From: an uncultured Polaribacter sp.
GTDB lineage: Bacteria > Bacteroidota > Bacteroidia > Flavobacteriales > Flavobacteriaceae
Assembly: GCF_947503875.1 (NCBI RefSeq)
Contig: NZ_CANNFH010000005.1
Coordinates: 1-64,000, forward strand
Reading direction: 5' to 3'
Length of the DNA: 64,000 nt
Shown here: positions 60,738-64,000 of the stretch, in pieces
How positions within the stretch are numbered: position 1 is the first letter of the stretch
How the letters are laid out: each line of letters starts with the position of its first letter
Translations under genes and position numbers: made by a program
Notes under the pieces: generated by a model
Database searches by the model: none
Told to the model about the DNA's origin: nothing
The model's input: only the letters and a program-made list of their open reading frames with translations

Positions 60738-61151
60738 ATGAATAAAATAGAACACATTGGCATTGCAGTAAAAGATTTAGAAGTTTCTAATCAATTATTT
60801 GCATCACTTTTTGGAGAAGCACATTACAAAATAGAAGAGGTAGCTTCAGAAGGAGTAAAAACTTCGTTTTTTAAAACAGGACCAAATAAAATAGAATTGT
60901 TGCAAGCAACAAATTCAGAAAGTCCCATTGCAAAATTTATCAATAAAAAAGGAGAAGGCATACATCACATTGCCTTTGCTGTAGACGATATATTATCAGA
61001 AATAAAACGCTTACAGAACGAAGGTTTTACGGTTTTAAATGAAGTACCAAAAAAAGGAGCAGATAATAAATTGGTTGCTTTTTTGCATCCAAAAACTACA
61101 AACGGAGTTTTAATAGAATTGTGTCAGGAAATTAGTGAAACTCAACTTTAA
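60738..61151 (+). CDS. mce: Methylmalonyl-CoA epimerase
   Basis: A 137-residue glyoxalase-fold enzyme that interconverts the (R) and (S) epimers of methylmalonyl-CoA in propionate metabolism. Two betaalpha-beta-beta modules are seen, with the metal ligands in IEHIGIAVKDL (His6), IELLQATN, GIHHIAFAVDDI (His) and GVLIELCQ (Glu). The length and order of motifs fit the family. It is a single gene; the mutase is not in the window. Confidence 0.93.
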   Translation: MNKIEHIGIAVKDLEVSNQLFASLFGEAHYKIEEVASEGVKTSFFKTGPNKIELLQATNSESPIAKFINKKGEGIHHIAFAVDDILSEIKRLQNEGFTVLNEVPKKGADNKLVAFLHPKTTNGVLIELCQEISETQL

Positions 61152-61179
61152 AATGTTGCAAAGCAACTTTTTAAAGTTG
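61140..61179 (+). terminator. Hairpin at the end of mce
   Basis: caactttaaaa (from 61143) pairs with ttttaaagttg (ending 61180), with the mce stop codon in the 5' arm. It overlaps the first copy of the direct repeat, so it may belong to a repeat element rather than act as a true terminator. Confidence 0.45.
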
Positions 61180-61277
61180 TAAGTTGAACTAATCCCGCTT
61201 TTACAGCGGGATCTCGTATTACAATTATCTAATTTTATAAGTATACACAAAGCATCTTTTTAAAGTTGTAAGTTGAA
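61167..61277 (+). repeat. 22-bp direct repeat pair in the mce-ftsX gap, with a GC hairpin between
   Basis: The 22 bp starting CTTTTTAAAGTT at 61167-61188 recur exactly at 61256-61277, 89 bp apart; both are followed by (a/t)(a/c)atcccg. Between them lies the hairpin ATCCCGC / GCGGGAT (61192-61212). The 279-bp gap has no gene that I can see. Confidence 0.8.
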
Positions 61278-61430
61278 TTCATCCCGATTTTTATCAGAAT
61301 TTTTAAAAGAAATCACCAATTAGCATTTAAGATTTTTATAATCATCTAATGTTCGTTAAAATACTGCTAAGAGTTACTGCCAACTGCCTACTAATTATTA
61401 TATTGCCAGCATTTAAAAATCAATCTAAAA

Positions 61431-62309
61431 ATGGCTTCTAAATTTGAAAAATATCAAAAAAGACGCTTAGCATCTTCTTACATATCTGTTGTAATTAGTA
61501 TTGCTTTGGTGCTTTTTATGGTTGGTATTTTGGGTTTAATCTTGTTAAAATCTACTTTAGTTTCTAACCGCATTAAAGAAAAAGTAGCCATTACTTTATT
61601 CTTAAAAGATAATGTAAGCAAGAAACAAATAAACAGTTTTAGGAAGACATTAGAAAAAGAACCTTTTGCAAAAAGAATTATTTATACTTCTAAAACGCAA
61701 GCGGCTAAACAATATAGCAAAGAAATTGGTGAGAATTTTATGGAGTTTTTAGGTGAAAATCCGTTAAAAAACGGAATAGATATTTACTTAAAAGCAGATT
61801 TTGTAACTACAGAGAAAATGCAAGTTTTAGAGGCTAAATTTATTAAAAATGCATTTGTAGCAGATGTTACTTATGATAAAGTTTTAATCGGTTTAATTAC
61901 TAAAAATATTAAAAGAATTAGTTTTTGGTTGCTGGTAATAAGTAGTTTTTTTGCTTTAGTTGCTATTATACTCATCAACAGTTCTATTCGCTTATCTATT
62001 TACGCTAAACGTTTTAATATAAAAACCATGCAAATGGTAGGTGCAACAAAAGGTTTTATTAGAAAACCGTTTATTTGGCAAAGCATAAAACTAGGTTTTA
62101 TTGGCGCATTAGTGGCGTTAATTGGTTTGGGAGCTGTAATTTTTTATCTAGATAAATTGGCACCAAGTTTAGGGCTTTTAAAAGATTATGTTACTTTAGG
62201 GTATTTAGTTGGTGGTGTTATACTTTCTGCAATAGTAATTACTTATTTAAGTACATTTTTAGCAACGCAACGTTTTTTAAATTTAAGAACAGACGAACTT
62301 TATTATTAA
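61431..62309 (+). CDS. ftsX: Cell-division permease-like protein FtsX
   Basis: A 292-residue inner-membrane protein with four helices (YISVVISIALVLFMVGILGLILL, ISFWLLVISSFFALVAIILI, FIGALVALIGLGAVIFYL, YLVGGVILSAIVITYLSTFL). The extracytoplasmic loop contains KVAITLFLKDNVSKKQI and FMEFLGENPLKNGIDIYL, and the cytoplasmic side has IYAKRFNIKTMQMVGATKGFIRKPF, all typical of FtsX. With the ATPase FtsE (not in the window) it controls peptidoglycan hydrolases in division. It is followed 4 bp later by the DUF3098 gene. Confidence 0.95.
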   Translation: MASKFEKYQKRRLASSYISVVISIALVLFMVGILGLILLKSTLVSNRIKEKVAITLFLKDNVSKKQINSFRKTLEKEPFAKRIIYTSKTQAAKQYSKEIGENFMEFLGENPLKNGIDIYLKADFVTTEKMQVLEAKFIKNAFVADVTYDKVLIGLITKNIKRISFWLLVISSFFALVAIILINSSIRLSIYAKRFNIKTMQMVGATKGFIRKPFIWQSIKLGFIGALVALIGLGAVIFYLDKLAPSLGLLKDYVTLGYLVGGVILSAIVITYLSTFLATQRFLNLRTDELYY

Positions 62310-62313
62310 TAAC

Positions 62314-62556
62314 ATGAAAGAAGAAAACACACAAAAACCAGAGTTTTTATTTGGTAAAAAGAATTATATAATTATGCTTATTGGCTTAGTTGTAATTGCT
62401 TTAGGCTTTATTTTTATGGCAGGTGGCGGTAGTGATGATCCTAATGTTTTTAATGAAGAAATTTACAATTGGCAAAGAATTAGGTTAGCACCAACTTTGG
62501 TTATTTTAGGCTTGGGAATAGAAATTTATGCCATTTTAGCAAATCCAAATAAGTAA
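62314..62556 (+). CDS. DUF3098 small membrane protein
   Basis: An 80-residue protein with two membrane helices: the first FLFGKKNYIIMLIGLVVIALGFIFMAGG, ending in a GGGSDDPNVFNEEIYNWQRIRLAPT loop, the second LVILGLGIEIYAIL. The pattern matches the DUF3098 family found between ftsX and uppP in Bacteroidota. The function is unknown; the location suggests a role in cell-envelope assembly or division. Confidence 0.9.
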   Translation: MKEENTQKPEFLFGKKNYIIMLIGLVVIALGFIFMAGGGSDDPNVFNEEIYNWQRIRLAPTLVILGLGIEIYAILANPNK

Positions 62557-62561
62557 AAATA

Positions 62562-63356
62562 ATGGATATTTTAGAAGCCATAATTCTTGGAATTGTACAA
62601 GGATTAACTGAGTTTTTACCTGTTTCTTCTAGCGGACATTTAGAACTTGCAAAAGCTATTTTAGGAGACACTTCTGTACCCGAAGAAAGTTTAACGTTTA
62701 CTGTAGTTTTACATTTTGCAACCGCTTTAAGTACCATTGTAATTTTTAGGAAAGAAATTTTAGAAATTTTTAAAGGATTATTCCAATTTAAATGGAATGA
62801 AGAGTTTCAGTTTTCATTAAAAATAATCATTTCTATGATTCCTGCAGTTTGTGTAGGTTTACTTTTTGAAGAGCAATTGGAATCTTTTTTCGGCGGAAAA
62901 ATATTATTGGTTGGTGTTATGCTTTTAGTAACTGCTGTACTTTTATTACTAGCAGATAAAGCAAAAAATACCGATAAGAAAGTTTCTTTTGGAAATGCTG
63001 TAATTATTGGTGTTTCTCAAGCAATTGCTATGTTACCAGGTATTTCTAGATCTGGAGCAACTATTTCTACATCTGTTTTGTTAGGAATTGATAGAACAAG
63101 AGCTGCAAAATTTTCTTTTTTAATGGTAGTGCCATTAATTTTTGGTAAAATTGGTAAAGATGTTTTAAGTGGCGATTTAAATTTCCAAACATCAGAAATG
63201 TTACCGATTTCTTTAGGTTTTATAGCGGCATTTTTATCAGGTTTATTGGCCTGTAAATGGATGATTGCATTGGTTAAGAAAAGCAAACTATCGTATTTTT
63301 CTATCTATTGTGCAATTGTGGGTGCTATTGCTATTGGTTATGCTTTGCTAAGTTAA
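62562..63356 (+). CDS. uppP: Undecaprenyl-diphosphate phosphatase
   Basis: A 264-residue membrane enzyme of the BacA/UppP family that recycles the lipid carrier for peptidoglycan and other polymers. The first signature GIVQGLTEFLPVSSSGHLELAK and the second MLPGISRSGATISTSVLLGIDR are intact, including the conserved Glu, Ser, His and Arg. About eight helices are present. It lies in the ftsX - DUF3098 - uppP - truB operon, with 5 bp between it and DUF3098. Confidence 0.97.
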   Translation: MDILEAIILGIVQGLTEFLPVSSSGHLELAKAILGDTSVPEESLTFTVVLHFATALSTIVIFRKEILEIFKGLFQFKWNEEFQFSLKIIISMIPAVCVGLLFEEQLESFFGGKILLVGVMLLVTAVLLLLADKAKNTDKKVSFGNAVIIGVSQAIAMLPGISRSGATISTSVLLGIDRTRAAKFSFLMVVPLIFGKIGKDVLSGDLNFQTSEMLPISLGFIAAFLSGLLACKWMIALVKKSKLSYFSIYCAIVGAIAIGYALLS

Positions 63357-63377
63357 TGGGTGTTTATAATCATAATT

Positions 63378-63405
63378 AAAAGATACTGAAACAAGTTCAG
63401 CATAA
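63378..63405 (+). repeat. 28-bp dispersed repeat directly before the truB start codon
   Basis: This is the second copy of the element at 46376-46403 (one mismatch). It ends 2 bp before the truB ATG at 63408, so it lies in the translation-initiation region. Confidence 0.85.
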
Positions 63406-63407
63406 GA

Positions 63408-64000
63408 ATGACAGAAGAAGATTACAAAAACGGACAAGTTTTACTAATTGATAAACCCTTAACTTGGACTTCTTTTCAGGTAGTAAACAAACTGCGTTGG
63501 GAAATAAAGCAACGCTTCAATATTAAGAAAATAAAAGTTGGGCATGCAGGTACTTTAGATCCTTTAGCAACTGGTTTGCTAATTTTGTGTACAGGCAAAC
63601 AAACCAAACAAATAGACACCTATCAAGGGCAAATAAAAGAATATACAGGTACCTTTACTATTGGTGCAACCACACCAAGTTACGATTTGGAAACAGAAAT
63701 CGATCAAACATTTCCTACAGCACATATTTCAGAAGAATTATTAAAAGAAACTACGCAACAGTTTGTTGGCGAAATTCAACAAAAACCACCCATTTTTTCT
63801 GCAATTAAAAAAGATGGCAAACGTTTGTATGAATTAGCTAGAAAAGGAGAAACTACAGAAATAAAGGCAAGAACAGTTACTATTACTGAGTTTGAAATCA
63901 CAAACGTAAACCTACCAGAAGTAGAATTTAGAGTAGTTTGTAGCAAAGGAACGTATATTCGTTCTTTAGCGTATGATTTTGGTTTGGCTTTAAAGTCAGG
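63408..64000 (+). CDS. truB: tRNA pseudouridine-55 synthase (3' end outside window)
   Basis: The frame from ATG 63408 is open to the window end (197 codons). It encodes NGQVLLIDKPLTWTSFQVVNKLR, the catalytic motif GHAGTLDPLATGLL (Asp51), YTGTFTIGATTPSYDLETEID, QKPPIFSAIKKDGKRLYELARKGE and VCSKGTYIRSLAYDFG, all diagnostic of TruB, which makes pseudouridine 55 in tRNA. It is 51 bp after uppP and is the last gene visible in the operon. Confidence 0.95.
   Translation, partial: MTEEDYKNGQVLLIDKPLTWTSFQVVNKLRWEIKQRFNIKKIKVGHAGTLDPLATGLLILCTGKQTKQIDTYQGQIKEYTGTFTIGATTPSYDLETEIDQTFPTAHISEELLKETTQQFVGEIQQKPPIFSAIKKDGKRLYELARKGETTEIKARTVTITEFEITNVNLPEVEFRVVCSKGTYIRSLAYDFGLALKS

Noticed and set aside
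1..64000. tRNA, rRNA, insertion sequences, integrases and restriction systems
   Set aside because: None was recognised by reading; a tRNAscan or Rfam search was not possible, so small RNAs cannot be excluded.

Overview
The window is a low-GC chromosomal segment of a marine-type member of the Flavobacteriaceae (phylum Bacteroidota; something like Polaribacter or Tenacibaculum is my inference, not shown). The evidence is the gliding-motility genes gldD and gldE, PorP/SprF and type IX secretion sorting domains, TonB-dependent receptors with N-terminal carboxypeptidase-like domains, the TAnnTTTG promoter element of Bacteroidota, a general lack of Shine-Dalgarno sequences, and the gene order ftsX - DUF3098 - uppP - truB. 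I saw no prophage, insertion sequence, CRISPR array, rRNA or tRNA.

Layout. 1-6.1 kb: the 3' part of a repeat-rich surface adhesin with a gliding-type C-terminal domain, then its PorP/SprF partner and an OmpA-family protein. 6.1-12.7 kb: ileS (with a swapped GVHH signature), a DksA-like regulator, a secreted protein, lspA, an orphan 117-residue protein and a decayed DUF4230 gene. 12.7-18.6 kb, all minus strand: a T9SS cargo protein, a secreted tail-collar-domain protein, a LuxR-type response regulator with its kinase, a membrane protein and a 132-residue protein. Each of these three transcription units has a related 18-bp palindrome about 100 bp before its first start codon. 18.7-22.7 kb: uvrC and a patatin/Omp85 autotransporter. 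22.8-29.4 kb: a phosphate transporter divergent from a TonB receptor and a beta-helix lipoprotein, with a TTAACA repeat/dyad between them. 29.5-31 kb: an HMA lipoprotein and an EamA transporter.

31-37.2 kb: molybdenum-cofactor genes (moaA, moeA, moaC) interrupted by a four-helix-bundle (IVP family) gene that is bracketed by an inverted repeat, then a split YeeE/YedE sulfur transporter and waaA. This stretch is rich in short interspersed repeats. 37.4-40.1 kb: a LytTR response regulator and a TPR histidine kinase. 40.2-41.2 kb: rpmA and an rplU extended with a helix-hairpin-helix domain. 41.4-44.8 kb: a pair of M16 peptidases. 45-49.3 kb: a MobA-like protein, a MoeB-like protein with rhodanese domain, and a membrane-bound MutS-type ATPase. 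49.3-53.4 kb: gldD-gldE-ssb-mutY on the minus strand, then HU and a tiny ribosomal-type protein. 53.6-55.2 kb: RNase G with a structured leader. 55.2-60.6 kb: a secreted nuclease/phosphatase divergent from a TonB receptor and a DUF5689 lipoprotein, probably a nucleic-acid or phosphate scavenging locus. 60.7-64 kb: methylmalonyl-CoA epimerase, ftsX, DUF3098, uppP and truB (cut by the window end).

The gaps between genes are all shorter than 300 bp. They mostly hold hairpin terminators, promoters or REP-like repeats. Functional calls rest on motifs and family knowledge read by eye. No database search was run.
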